DNA of 64,000 bases from Dama dama (Eukaryota > Chordata > Mammalia > Artiodactyla > Cervidae), in NCBI RefSeq assembly GCF_033118175.1, contig NC_083681.1, positions 17,874,001-17,938,000 of the forward strand, read 5' to 3'. Positions 11,715 through 23,668 of this stretch are shown here, one piece after another (position 1 is the first letter of the stretch; each line of letters opens with the position of its first letter). A model generated the notes under the pieces. It was given only the letters and a program-made list of their open reading frames with translations. It was not told the DNA's origin and did no database searches. The translations under genes were made by a program, and so were the position numbers.

Positions 11715-12068
11715 GTCCTGTCTGCCTCCGTTACAGTTCAATCATTTGTAACTTAATTATCTGTGGGGGCCCATGAGATAAAAGGCTATGTTTTGTTGTC
11801 TTCGTATCCTTTGATGTGGCACAACTGTAGCTTGATTCTAGATGAATGTTTAGTTTCTATGAATGAATGCTTAGTCTCCCTCTGTTTGGCATTATACTAG
11901 TGATAGTATGCAGTTATGTATGCCCCAAGAGGTACACAATGTGAAATTGGATGAGGAACAGAAAATTCATGCCATGAATGAACATACTATTTCATTTACT
12001 GTTAAAGGATGTCAGATTTAGCCTATTCATTGTTTCGAAGAAATGAGTTAACAGTAATTTAACATTCT
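11715..12068. other. Intron sequence, no feature seen
   Basis: Apparently unique sequence with no open frame, repeat or RNA signature recognised. Confidence 0.5.
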
Positions 12069-12247
12069 TGGAACTTCCCTGATGGTCCAGTGGTTAAAAA
12101 TCTGCCTTGCAATGCAGGGGGATGCGTGTTTGATCTCACATGCCATGGGGTAGGTAGCTAAACCCGCTGCAACTTCTGAGCCCACATGCTGCAATGAAAG
12201 CTCCTGTGTGCTGCAACTATGACCTGACACGGCCAAATAAATAAAAT
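12069..12247 (+). mobile_element. CHR-type tRNA-Glu SINE
   Basis: The head gaacttccctgatggtccag with tggttaaaaatctgcc, then caatgcagggggatg and a tail cggccaaataaataaaa, matches the cetartiodactyl CHR family rather than Bov-tA. Possible imperfect TSD attctt on both sides. Confidence 0.8.
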
Positions 12248-12844
12248 TTAAAAATATTCTTTCAACTTAGTTAGTGAAAACAGTTTCATTGAAGTTTTGC
12301 CTGTGTACTTTTATATAGCCAAATTTCAAACTGTTCTAGCTTCTTGTGATAGGAGTAGATGAGCATTATCTCTATGTTTCAAGTGATTTACTATAATTAG
12401 AGGGTTTGCATCAATCATGAGTGGAATCTTGCATGTGACACTGAGCTAAACTACTTGCTCTCTGCTTTCTAAATTTTGAGATGTTTAATGTGGACGTCTT
12501 GGGCATTGGATCATAGCATATTTGCAAAAGCTGAAGTGATCATTCCTTAGTTTTAATTCTTCAAATTGTAAGAATTTTTTTCTTATCTAAGCTTGCACAG
12601 TTCAACAAGTGTGAAACCACAAATATTTATTAGTTTATTTAATTTGGTGGTCTGTATAGAATTGCTATGTATAGATAGTATTTGCATATAGTATTCAAAA
12701 TAATTTAATTTTTCTTTACTTATACAAGTCGCTTTAGCACAATGGTAGGTCTTAACATTATGATTTGAGTCTTAACCATTGTATCTTAGTTCAGAAGAGC
12801 TTTTTAGAGCAACAAGAATTTTAAGTTCATAGACTGCTGTACTT
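12248..12844. other. Intron sequence, no feature seen
   Basis: AT-rich, apparently unique sequence without a recognisable gene or repeat. Confidence 0.5.
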
Positions 12845-12876
12845 ACAAAGTAGTTTTTTTTTTTTTTTTTTTTTTT

Positions 12877-12924
12877 AAACATGGAACGCTTCACGAATTT
12901 GCATGTCATCCTTGCGCAGAGGCC

Positions 12925-12975
<51 letters not shown>

Positions 12976-12981
12976 GAGCAC
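12877..12981 (-). pseudogene. U6 snRNA retropseudogene
   Basis: The reverse complement reads essentially all of U6, from GTGCTCGCTTCGGCAGCAC at 12981 downward, through ACAGAGAAGATTAGCATGG (with the invariant ACAGAGA box), to GTTCCATGTTT. I see two C-to-T changes and an altered 3' terminus. A long poly-T (poly-A on the U6 strand) lies at 12854-12876, and 15-bp direct repeats acaaagtagtttttt flank the unit at 12845-12859 and 12982-12996. Tail plus TSD, and no obvious upstream PSE or TATA, identify a processed copy made by L1 machinery, not a working U6 gene. Confidence 0.96.
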
Positions 12982-12996
12982 ACAAAGTAGTTTTTT

Positions 12997-13335
12997 AATT
13001 TGTTGCCTCTGGTGAATTATACTTACTTGTTATTTTCTGGATGATTTTGGGTGACTATGGTGTTGGAAATAGGACATAAGCTTACTGTATTTTATCTGTG
13101 TTCTTAACAATTGTGAGAGTATTTTTAATATTATGAAAGATGCAAGTTAGAAGAAATTCTCATTTTCTCACCTGTGCATGAAGACCCTAAGTCCTTTTAA
13201 GATACAAATCTTCAAAATATAGAAGAAATCCTTCGGGTATTTTCAGTGGTGCATGGAGTTTTGTTGTTCAGCAATGTAGTCAGATTATAAGAATTTTATT
13301 TACTCTGAATTTCATATTTAATAAGAATTAAATAC
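12997..13335. other. Intron sequence, no feature seen
   Basis: Apparently unique sequence between the U6 copy and the next BovB. Confidence 0.5.
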
Positions 13336-13339
13336 TAAA

Positions 13340-13651
13340 TTAAGAAGATCAAACCAGTCAATCCTAAAGGAAATCAACCCTAAATACTCATTGGAAGGAC
13401 TGATGCTGAAACTGAAGCTCCAGTACTTTGACCACCTAGTGAGAAGAGTTGACTTGCTAGAAAACATCCTGATGTTGGGAAAGATTGAAGGCGAGAGAAG
13501 GGGACGACAGAGGATGAGATGGTTTGATGGCATCGCCAACTCAATGGACATGAGTTTGAGCAAGCTCTGGGAGATGGTGAAGGACAGGGAAGCCTGGCGT
13601 GCTGCAGTCCATGGGGCTGCAAAGCGTCGGACACGACTGAGTGACTGAACA
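13340..13651 (+). mobile_element. BovB LINE 3' end
   Basis: This is the terminal ~310 bp of BovB ORF2 and tail (aaccagtcaatcctaaagg... ggaaggactgatgctgaaac... actgaacaacag). It lies 2.25 kb upstream of the exon in sense orientation. Confidence 0.93.
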
Positions 13652-15349
13652 ACAGGAAGAAATTAATAATTTAAAAAAATAATAGCAACACTGAATATTG
13701 TCATTGAAGGAACATAAGTTTAATTTGTGTTAGAATTTTTTAGTTACAGTATAGTGGTGATGATGTAAGGATTTTATATAGGAAGAAGTTTTAGGGAAGG
13801 GCGTTTCAGACAGCTAGTAACCAAACCAGGAGATAATGGCTTATAATCCAAGAGAGAAGAGAGATTTAGGAGGAAGAGAAGATGAACACTGTCAAACTAA
13901 AGGGGAAAAAAATCAACCAAAGTTGAGTAAGATAAGGACAAAATATGATATACTGGATTAACTAATTACAAAAGCAGTTTCAATGGAGCAGTTGGAGAAG
14001 GAGCCAAATTGCAGTGAATATCATCTATCTTGTTTTCTTTCTTTCACACTTGAGAACTAGACAGAAAATTGGTATTATTATCAATTCTGACTGGCATTAT
14101 TGTTAGTGAATGCAGCATATGTTGAAGTTCAGTCTTGTAACATGACAGTATGAGATGAGTGGTGATGTTTTTATCCTAGTAGGTGACTTTCCCAGCTTCT
14201 GTCAAATCTATTAAACTAAAATATATGTGAAATACTAATATGCTGTTTTTAGCTTAAACTTTCTACTTCTCATTTTACATTGATTTTAAGAACTTCTTTG
14301 TCAAACCAACCTCCTAACTTGGCTCCCACAATATTTAGACTCTATAGTAAGCTCTCAAAAATATATAATGTATTTGGACTATGTTTTATAATGATATTAC
14401 TGACTCTGTTTTATTCCCTCACTTCTGGATGGGGAGAACTTACAGGGAATAGCAAACTAAGCCATAGACAGCATAGACTGGTTTGCATTCTAAAGGACAC
14501 TGGCAAAGGGACCTGTTTTTTCCTGTCAGATTTTTGGGCCCTCCTTATAAGATGAGATAGATAAGAAACAAAACATGAGTATATGTAAACAACACATAAC
14601 TGATTTCAGCCAAAGTCAAAGGAGAAGCAAAAGGGTAACTCTACATAGAAGGTTTATTTATGACACAAACTCAGCTCCCATCTGTGCAGTGTTCTTCCTC
14701 AGTGTGGATCTTACTATTGATAGATCACGTATGATCCTACTTGAAATTACTGTATAATGCATTGTGTGTATTTATTTATCATTGTAATTCCATTATTAAA
14801 GGTAGATTTCCTTTTGCCATGGCATCTGGGAATGAGTATGAACTGAGAAAACTTAGCAAAGACTTTTAGCTCTATCTGGTCAGATTCCTATTCCAGTTTT
14901 GTCTGCTTTCATTTTTGTGAATGAAAGAATGAATGAAGATCATTCCACAGTTTTAATTCCTTGTTTTTTCTCTTCCTTCCTGGGGTCTAGCTGATCTGTT
15001 TGATTTTCTTTGAGATTACTATTGTAACTTAAGCAATTCTGTTTGTGCAAGATAACCTGATGCTTGTCTCTGCTTGTGTACCATAGATTCCCTCTCTGGT
15101 TATATTTCCCATTTAACAAATGAATTGTGATAATTAATAATAATTAAATAATAATATTAAATGGACATAACAGCCTCTTAAAAATTCTTCAATGGTGAGG
15201 GAAATTGCTAAGTAAAAGATAATATTCATGGAAATAACAGCAAATGGGGTATAATATCAAAAAGGAAAGTGAAAAGCTAGATTAGCAGCTTTAAAAAGAT
15301 CATGCTCCAGGAATTGAGGGGACCCAGGAATGAATAGGTGGAGCACAAC
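13652..15349. other. Intron sequence, no confident feature
   Basis: This is one of the longest stretches here without a recognisable LINE or SINE. Small open frames at 14280 and 14575 show no protein similarity I recognise and are not called genes. Confidence 0.5.
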
Positions 15350-15354
15350 GGATT

Positions 15355-15655
15355 TTAGGGCAGCAAAACTACTCTGCATGATACTAAAATGGTGGGCACA
15401 TATTATTACGCATTTGTCAAAACTCAAGGACAAATAACATTAAGAGTGAATCCTAATGTAAACTATGAACTTTGGATGATAATGTTATATAAATATAGGT
15501 TCATTGATTGTAACAAATGTACCACTGTAGTGTACAATATCAAGTTTCCAGGGGAGGAGGTTGTGTGTGGGAAGTGAACAGGGGGTACATGGACAATATG
15601 TTTATTTTCAGCTAAGTTTTCCTATGTATCTAAAACTACTCTAAAAATAGTATAT
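15355..15655 (+). mobile_element. Old L1 (L1M type) 3' end
   Basis: The phrases gtgaatcctaatgtaaacta, ggttcattgattgtaacaaa, tgtaccact, gggaagtgaacagggggta and aaactactctaaaaata follow the order of an old L1 3' UTR. It ends about 245 bp before the exon. Confidence 0.75.
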
Positions 15656-15870
15656 TTAAAATCAAACAACAACAAAATGTTTATGCTCTTTAACATCTTA
15701 GAAGCATCCAGAAGATGAACAGAAATTTACTTTCTCTAAATCAAAATGAATGACATAACCTATTTGGGAAATTTGTGTACCCAAGGGGACTGCTTCTCTT
15801 GCTTTGGTCACTAGCTACCTCTTCTGATAAACATTTAAAAAGCTATAAATTCAATTACTTGTATTATATC

Positions 15871-15900
15871 TTATTAACATTTGCTTCCATTTACCTCTAG
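15871..15900 (+). other. GUCY1A2: 3' splice site (branch point, pyrimidine tract, AG)
   Basis: The segment has a plausible branch point, ttattaac with A at about 15877, 23 nt before the AG. A pyrimidine-rich stretch follows and ends in ctctag at 15895-15900. The alpha-2 homology starts directly after it, which fixes the exon start. Confidence 0.88.
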
Positions 15901-16616
15901 GTTTGAAGTTTGAGGAAATCCAAGAAAGATTTGGTGAGGAATTCTTTAATATATGCTTTGATGACAATGAGAGAGTCCTTCGAGCTGTAGGTGGCACATT
16001 GCAGGACTTTTTTAATGGCTTTGATGCTTTGTTGGAACATATTAGAACTTCTTTTGGAAAACAGGCCACTCTAGAGTCACCATCATTCCTATGCAAAGAA
16101 CTCCCCGAAGGTACTCTTATACTCCACTACTTCCACCCTCACCACATTGTGGGGTTTGCAATGCTTGGAATGATTAAGGCTGCAGGAAAGAAGATCTATC
16201 GGCTGGATGTGGAAGTGAACCAGGTTGCTGAGAAGCTGTGCTCTGATGGTTCAAACCCAGGCAACTGTAATGGCCTTGCTTTCCTTATCAGACAATGTGA
16301 AAATGCTAATATCACGAAGAACCTTCCACAGGGAACATCCCAAGTTCCTGCGGACCTCAGAATTAGCATCAACACCTTCTGCAGAGCCTTCCCTTTTCAC
16401 TTGATGTTTGACCCCCACATGTCAGTCCTTCAGCTGGGGGAAGGCCTAAGGAAGCAGCTCCGATGTGACACTCACAAAGTGCTCAAGTTTGAGGACTGCT
16501 TTGAGATCATTTCTCCGAAGGTTAATGCCACCTTCGAAAGGGTTCTGCTGCGCCTGTCCACCCCGTTTGTGATCAGGACCAAGCCTGAGGCTTCTGGCAC
16601 TGAGAATAAAGACAAG
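15901..16616 (+). CDS. GUCY1A2: Internal coding exon of soluble guanylate cyclase alpha-2 (distal H-NOX to PAS-like region)
   Basis: The alpha-2 subunit pairs with beta-1 to form the NO-activated, cytosolic or membrane-associated enzyme that makes cGMP from GTP. The exon begins with two bases that complete a split Gly codon, then reads 238 codons (15903-16616) without a stop and ends on a codon boundary. Recognisable blocks are FEEIQERFGEEFFN (codons 3-16), GTLQDFFNGFDALLEHIRTS (31-50), HYFHPHHIVGFA (75-86, end of the H-NOX part), and RISINTFCRAFPFHLMFD (153-170), which opens the HNOBA/PAS-like region, with FERVLLRLSTPFVIRTKPEA near its end (211-230). The HYFHPHHIVGF and KQATLESPSFLCKEL segments fit alpha-2 better than alpha-1 (recalled, not aligned). 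The coiled-coil and catalytic exons are not in the window. At 716 nt it is not a multiple of three, so skipping it would shift the frame. Intact frame and flanking splice sites argue against a retrocopy. Confidence 0.93.
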
Positions 16617-16622
16617 GTAAGT
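16617..16622 (+). other. GUCY1A2: 5' splice site (AAG|GTAAGT)
   Basis: This is a full-consensus donor at the point where alpha-2 homology stops (codons Asn-Lys-Asp-Lys end at 16616). Reading through it adds 16 unrelated codons and a stop at 16665-16667, so intron retention would truncate the protein. Confidence 0.9.
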
Positions 16623-18429
16623 AGCCATGGACTTGATATGGGTGATAGGAACTGGCAGATTTCATAATTCTTTTAGTATATTACGTGCAGGTGGTACTTA
16701 TAATTATTTAGGCAAGAGAACCTAGAGTGCCATTTAGAAAATTACTGGTTTCTGGATATATGTAGAGAGACTTGACCCTATTCCCAGCTGTTTTGCATAC
16801 TGTCTGCTTATTTCATTAATCTATTTCACCATATAAAAAGCTGACATTTATTATTACTAGCCATAGTAATTACAAAAATGATAGGATTTACTAAAGACCT
16901 GATACTATAAATCCACGAATATTTCCACTGATTGAGTGAAGCTCTGAGAGGAATAGTAAGACTCACTTCAACATTGTGGGAATTGCTTGCCTTATCCTTA
17001 AATAAATACAAGTAAAAGCTAGCTACACTTTGAATATGTTATGCTCTAAATTTCACAACCTAGGAACTCTGGTTTACATCCAATTTTTCTTAATATGCAG
17101 AATAATATATTAAGTGACTATCAAAATTTTTAATTAAATTTTAGTGTTGAAAAAGAGGCATTTCTTTAGAACATTTTCACTCCTTGAGAGAATACACTGG
17201 AGTTATTCTATTTTTTAAGTTTAGGGAATATTAAAGCTGCGGTTTTGTTTTCTAGAAGTACAATATTTGGCTAGGAGGGTTTGAAGTATTTTGGGCCTTA
17301 AAATTGAAGTTAATATTATTGAAAATGTGCTTGAAGTAAAATATATTATTGTCAATGTTGATTGCTTTATATATTTTATAGATTTTAGAACAGTCAATTC
17401 AATTAAAGTTACCACTTCAAGTCCCCCCCCCCCATATTTAATCTGGCTTGTATGTCTATTTAATTTGTATATCACAGTAAGAAATAGACACAATGAGATG
17501 ATGACTCAAATGTCAAGGCCCCCTGCAAGTTCCAATAATAAGAAACTGCTCATTAAGAAGATCCAATTATAATTTAAATATGTTAGAGGCTGTTTAAAAA
17601 TAAAGCAGCAATAGACAGTATTTTTGTTTAAAATAGGGATAGCAGTCCTCTTATTCTGTTTACATTTCTACTTATCCACCTGGGTTTGCTAGAATGAGAC
17701 ATTCAGGAGGCTACAGTTAGCCCAAACAAAATTATAGTCAATAAAGTTATGACATGGAATCTTAACCAGATGAGTAATATTTTTCAGTTATTTTAGTGCC
17801 AAAATTATAGTTTTCTAAAACATAAAAAGAAGAATATCAGAATTAAAAATTATGATCCTATTGATAAATTTGGCCTTGATTCATGATTTTTTCCATAATT
17901 GCTGGCCTCATTAATAGTTGTCTGAAGTTTCCAGTTTTATATTGGACTTTTATAAGAAAGTGCTATTTTTCAACAGTGTAAGATATTTATTCTTTAGTCT
18001 ACAGTGAAGGCTTTCATTGGAATGTAGCTGTTTTGGCTATGCACATACTATCAGTTAGCTACCACCCCTCTCCATCAAAAAGAAAAGCAACGAAAAACAA
18101 GAGCTAATCATACAGCTGAATGATGGTAAATCATTTTCAGAGTGAACTGTGTTGCTTTCGCTAAACCATGATCTTTGTCATTTTGTGTTGTCAGTTAGGG
18201 TTAACTATTTAGCTAGAGGTAGAATACTCCTGTGAGCAATTTGGTGAGGTAGTCATCATCTTAGTTTCAGAGAATTTATATCTTTATTCTGCAGTAATAA
18301 GGTCTAAAGACATGTGTTGATTACCAGAAGCAAGAATGTCGCTGAGAGGGATCTAATAGTTTTCCAAAGAGAGGCAAAGGGGAATCTGATTTTCAACCAG
18401 GAAAAGCTCAATCTGTAATTAAGACTAAG
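16623..18429. other. Intron sequence, includes a C11 run
   Basis: No LINE, SINE or gene recognised. A homopolymer of 11 C lies at 17423-17433. Confidence 0.5.
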
Positions 18430-18590
18430 TTAAATAATTCTCTGACAACTTAGGCTGCCTATCTTAGAGAGTTATTTGAAAAGATTAAGTGATATAATCC
18501 ATGTAAAATTCTTATAGCCTTGGCTTCAGGGTTAAGTGTCGATTAAATGCTCATTATTATTAATTCTACCACTGTTATAATTATTGTTCC
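18430..18590 (+). repeat. MIR SINE, 3' half
   Basis: The phrases gattaagtgatataatccat, gtaaaattcttatagc and gattaaatgctcattattat follow the MIR 3' core. Confidence 0.6.
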
Positions 18591-19542
18591 TTTCCTCTTT
18601 TAACATTCTTCCTATCCATTCTCCTCTCTTCTTGCCTTATGGAAGTAAGTACTGGAGATCAGTAGGTTGAATAATTTTGGAGAAGTACCAAGTCTGCCTA
18701 ACAGCATCATGAAATATGATTTGGGTTTATTGTCTTAATAATGACTAGAAGACTGTCGCAAATTCTATAGGATTGTTGTTTGAATCTGCTTTTTTATTTA
18801 CAGACTATCATTATTTTAAGTCCCTAGGTTTCTTTTTTTTTTAATTTATTTTTTTATTGAAGGATAATTGCTTCACAGAATTTTGTTTTCTGTCAAACCT
18901 CAACATGAATCAGCTATGGGTATACATATATCCCTCCCTTTTGAACCTCCTTCCCATTTTACTCCCCATCCCACCCCTGTAGGTTGATACAGACCCCCTG
19001 TTTGAGTTTCCTGAGCCAGACAGCAAATTCTTGTTGGCTATTTTACATATGGTAATGTAAGATTCCATGTTACTCTTTCCATACATCTCACCCTCTCCTC
19101 CCCTTTCCCCATGTCCATAAGTCTGTTATCTATGTCTCTTTCACCATTGCTGCCCTGTAAATAAATTCTTCAGTACCATTTTTCTAGATTCTGTATATAT
19201 GCATTAGAATACAATATTTATCTTTCTCTTTCTGACTCACTTCACTTTGTATAATAGGTTCTAGGTTCATCCACTTCATTAGAACTGACTCATATGCATT
19301 CCTTTTTATGGCTGAGTAATATTCCATTGTGTTTATGTACCACAGTGTCTTTATCCATTCATGTCAATGGCCATCTAGGATACTTCCATGTTCTAGGTAT
19401 TGTAAACAGTGCTGCAGTGAACAATGGGATACACATGTCTTTTTCAATTTTGGTTTCCTCAGAGTATTTGCCTAGGAGTGGGATTGCTGTGTCATATGGT
19501 GGTTTTATTCCTAGCTTTTTAAGGAATCTCCATACCATCTTC

Positions 19543-19757
19543 TGGGCTTCCCTCATAGCTCAGCTGGTAAAGAATCTACCTGCAATGCAGGAGACCTGGG
19601 TTTGATTCCTGGGTCAGGAAAATCCATGTTCTCCCATGGAAATGGCAACCCACTCCAGTATTCTTGCCTGGAAAATTCCATGGACAAAGGAGCCTGGCAG
19701 GCTACAGTCCATGCGGTCACAAGAGTTGGACCCGACTTAGCGACTAAACCACCACCA
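19543..19757 (+). mobile_element. Bov-tA SINE nested in L1
   Basis: Complete head and body (gggcttccctcatagctcag... gacccgacttagcgactaaac) with an (acc)n tail. Perfect 13-bp repeats ccataccatcttc at 19530-19542 and 19758-19770 show the exact insertion into the L1 ORF2 C-terminal region. Confidence 0.95.
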
Positions 19758-22700
19758 CCATACCATCTTCCATAGTGGCTGTGTCAATTTACATTCCCGC
19801 CAGCAGTGCAAGAGTGTTCTCTTTTCTCCGCACCCTCTCCAGCATTTATTGTTTGTAGACTTTTTGAGATGGCCATTCTGACTGGTATGAGGTGATATCT
19901 CATTGTAGTTTTGATTTGCTTTCCTCTAGTAATGAGTGATGTTGAGCATCTTTTCATGAGTTTGTTAGCCATCTGTGTGTTTTCCTTGGTGAAATGTCTG
20001 TTTAGGTCTTCTGCTCCCTTTTTGATTGGGTTGTTTGTGTTTCTGGTATTGAGTTGTATGAGTTGCTTGTATATTTTGGACATTAATCCTTCGCCAGTTG
20101 TTTCAGTTGCTTTTATTTTCTCCCATTCTCAGGGTTGTCTTTTCATCTTGCTTATAGTTTCCTTTGCTGTGCAAAAGATTTTAAGTTTAATTGGGTCTCA
20201 CTTGGTCTTTATTTATTTCCATTACTTTGGTCTTTGTTTTCATTACTCAAGGAGGTGGGTCATAGAGGATCTTGCTTTGATTTATGTCATCAAGTGTTCT
20301 GCCTATGTTTTCCTCTAAGAGTTTTATAGTCTCTGGTCTTACATTTAGGTCTTTAATTCATTTCATCTATGTGTTTGGTGTTAGGAAGTGTTCTAATTTC
20401 ATTCTTTTGCATATAGTTGTTCAGTTTTCCCGGCACCATTAATTGAAGAGGTTGTCTTTGCCCTATTGTTTATTCTTGCCTCCTTTGTCAAAAATAAGGT
20501 ACCCATAGGTGCATGGGTTTATTTTTGGACTTTCCATCTTGTTCCATTGGTCTATGTTTCTGTTTGTATGCCAGTACCATACTGTCTTAATGACTGTAGC
20601 TTTGTAGTATAGTCTGAAGTCAGGAAGGTTGATTCCTCCAGCTCCATTCTTCTTTCTCAAGACTGCTTTGGCTACTCCGGGTCTCTTCTGTTTCCATATG
20701 AATTGTGAAATTTTTTGTTCTTGTTCTGTGAAAAATGTCATTGGTAATTAGATAGGGGTTGCATTGAATCTGTAGATTGCCTTTGGTAGTATAGACATTT
20801 TCACAATATTGATTCTTCCTACCCAGGAACATGGAATATCTCTTCATCTGTTTATGTCGTCTTTGATTTCTTTCATCAGTGTCTTATAATTTTCTGTGCA
20901 CAGTTCTTCTGTCTCCTTACATAAATTTATGCCTATATATTTAATTCTTTTTGTTGCAATGGTGAATGGGATTGATTCCCTAATTTCTCTTTCGGATTTT
21001 TCATTGTTAGTATATAGAAATGCAAGTGTTTTCTCTGTTTTGATTTTGTATCCTGAAACTTTGCTAAATTCACTGATTAGCTCTATAATTTTCTGATTCT
21101 ATCTTTAGGGCCTTGTATGTACAGTATCATGTCATCTGCAAACAGTGAGAGCTTTACTTCTTTTCTGATCTGGATTTCTTTTATTTCCTTTTCTTCTCTG
21201 ATTGCTGTAACTAGGACATCCAGAACTATGTTGAATAATAATGGTAAAAGTGGACACCCTTGTCTTGCTCCTGATCTTAGGGACAATGCTTTCAGCTTTT
21301 CACCATTGAGAATAATATTTGCTATAGGCTTATCATATATGGCCTTTACTATGTTGAGGAAGGTTCCTTCTATGTCCATTTTTTGAAGTTTTAATCACAA
21401 GTTGGTACTTAATAATGTCAAAGGCTTTTTCTGCATCTATTGAGATTATCATATAGTTTTTATCTTTCAATTTGTTAATATGGTGTATCACATTGATTGA
21501 TTTACATATAATGAAGAATCTTTGCATTCCTGGAATAAATCCAACCTGATCATGGTATATGAGCTTTTTGATGTGTTGCTAAATTCTGTTTGCTAAAATT
21601 TTGTTGAGGATTTTTGCATCTATGTTCATCAGTGATATTGGCATGTAGGTTTCTTTTTTTGTGTTGTCTCTGAATTGGTTTTGGTATCAGGGTGATTGTG
21701 TTGTTGTAGAATGAGTTTGGAAGTGTTCCTTCCTCTGCAATTTTTTGAAAGAGTTTTAGAAGGATAGACATTAGCTCTTCTCTAAATGTTTGATAGAATT
21801 TTTCATAATAGTCTCTTACAATCCTTTGTGTTTCTACATTTTCTGTTATAACCTCTCCTTTTTCATTTCTGAGTTTGTTGATTTGTTATAACCTCTCTTT
21901 TTTTCTTGCTGAGTCTGGCTAAAGGTTTATCAATTTTTTTTTTTTTTATCTTCTCAAAGAATCAGTTTTTAGTCTTACTAATCTTTACTATTCTTTCATT
22001 TGTTTTTCATTTATTTCTGCTCTGATCTTTATGATTTCTTTCCTTATACTAATTTTGAGGGTTTTTTGGTTCTTTTTCCAGTTGTTTTAGGTGTAAAATT
22101 GGGTTTTTATTCAATGTTTTTCTTGTTTCTTGAGGTAGGATTGTATTGCTATAAACTTCCCTCTTAGGACTTCTTTTGCTGCATCCCATAGGATTTGAGT
22201 TCTCATATTTTCATTGTCATTTGTTTTTAGAATTTTTTTTATTTCCCTTTTGATTCTTTAGTAACCTGTTGGTTATTTACAAACGTGTTGTTTAATCTCC
22301 ATCTGTTTCTGTTTCTTGCAGTTTTTTTCTTGTAATTGATATCTAGTCTTATAGCATTGTGGTTGGAGAAGATGCTTGATATGATTAAAATTTTCTTAAA
22401 TTTACCAAGTATTGGTTTGTGATGCAAGATATTGTCTATCCTGGAGAATGTTCCATGTGCACTTGAGAAGAAGCTGTGTTCTGCATTTGAATGAAATGTC
22501 CTGAAGATATCAGTAAGATCCATCTCATCTAATGTATCATTGAAGACATGTGTTTCCTTATTAATTTTCTGTTTTGATGATCTGTCCATTGGTGTGAGTG
22601 GGGTGTTAAAGTCTCCTATTATTAATTTGTTACTGTCAGTTTCTCCTTTTATGTCTGTTAGTGTTTGTCTTATGTATTGAGGTGTCCCTGTGTTGGGTGC

Positions 22701-23396
22701 ATAGATATTTACAATTGTTATGTCTTCCTCTTGGATTGATCCCTTGATCATTATGTAGTGTCCTTCCTTATCTCTTGAAATTTTCTTTATTTTAAGGTCT
22801 GTTTTGTCTTATATGAGGATTGCTACTCCAGCTTTCTTTTGCTTCCCATTTGCCTGGAATATATGTTTCTATCCTCTCATTTTCAGTCTATATGTGTCTT
22901 TAGGTCCAAAGTGAGTTTCTTATAGACAGCATATATATAGTCCTTATGATCTGTAAAATTTCTGTAGAGAAATTAGCTGGAAGCCTTATGAGGGTTTCAT
23001 TTATATCTTTCATATAAATATATATATATTTATTTTAATATATATATTTCCTATGTATCTTTATTTTTATCTTGCTGTCTTTGGAATTCTCTCCTTAACT
23101 TTTGCCATTTCAATTATAATATATCTTGGTGCAGGTCTGTTTGGGTTCATCATGTTTGGAACTCTGTGATTCCTGTGCCTGAATATCTATTTCCTTCTAT
23201 AGGTTTGGGAAGTTTTCGGTCATAATTTCTCCAAATACATTTTCAATCCCCTTCCCTCTCTTTTTCCTTTCTGGACACCTGTAGTGCAAATTTTGGAATG
23301 CTTAACATTGTTTTAAAAATCTCTTAATTTCTTCTTCTGAGATTTATTTTTCTCTCTGCTCTTCTGATTGGGTGATTTCCATCATTCCGTTTTCCA

Positions 23397-23668
23397 TATC
23401 ATCCAACCATCTCATCCTCTGTCATCCCCTTTTCCTCTTGCCTTCAATCGTTCCCAGCCTCAGGGACTTTTCTAATGAGTCAGTTCTTCACATCAGGTGG
23501 CCAAAGTATTGGAGCTTCAGTTTCAGCATCAGTCCTTCCAATGAATATTTAGGACTGATTTCCTTTAGGATGGACTGGTTGGATATCATTGCATTCCAAG
23601 GGCCTCTCAAGAGTCTTCAACACCACAGTTCAAAAGCATCAATTTTTCAGTGTGCAGCTTTCTTTATG
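23397..23668 (-). mobile_element. Internal BovB fragment nested in antisense L1
   Basis: The match starts at catccaaccatctcatcctctg and ends near gtgcagctttctttatg. The usual 3' terminal ~130 bp of BovB, including its repeat tail, is absent, and no TSD is clear. It may be a remnant of a larger insertion or a non-standard integration. Confidence 0.88.

Larger units (their letters stand above)
1..15900 (+). other. GUCY1A2: Upstream intron of GUCY1A2 (3' part)
   Basis: Everything left of the exon shows no coding signal other than decayed LINE frames, so it is read as the end of the intron before this exon. No other GUCY1A2 exon was recognised in it. The repeats are listed separately. Confidence 0.85.

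Noticed and set aside
12877..12981. A functional U6 snRNA gene
   Set aside because: Poly-A tail, 15-bp TSD, altered 3' end and no visible PSE or TATA upstream mark it as a processed copy.
16617..16667. Continuation of the GUCY1A2 open frame for 16 codons beyond the exon
   Set aside because: It follows a perfect GTAAGT donor, does not resemble the alpha-2 protein and ends in a stop, so it is intron.
22239..22751. 170-codon minus-strand frame as a host nuclease
   Set aside because: It is the L1 endonuclease domain in a decayed antisense L1.
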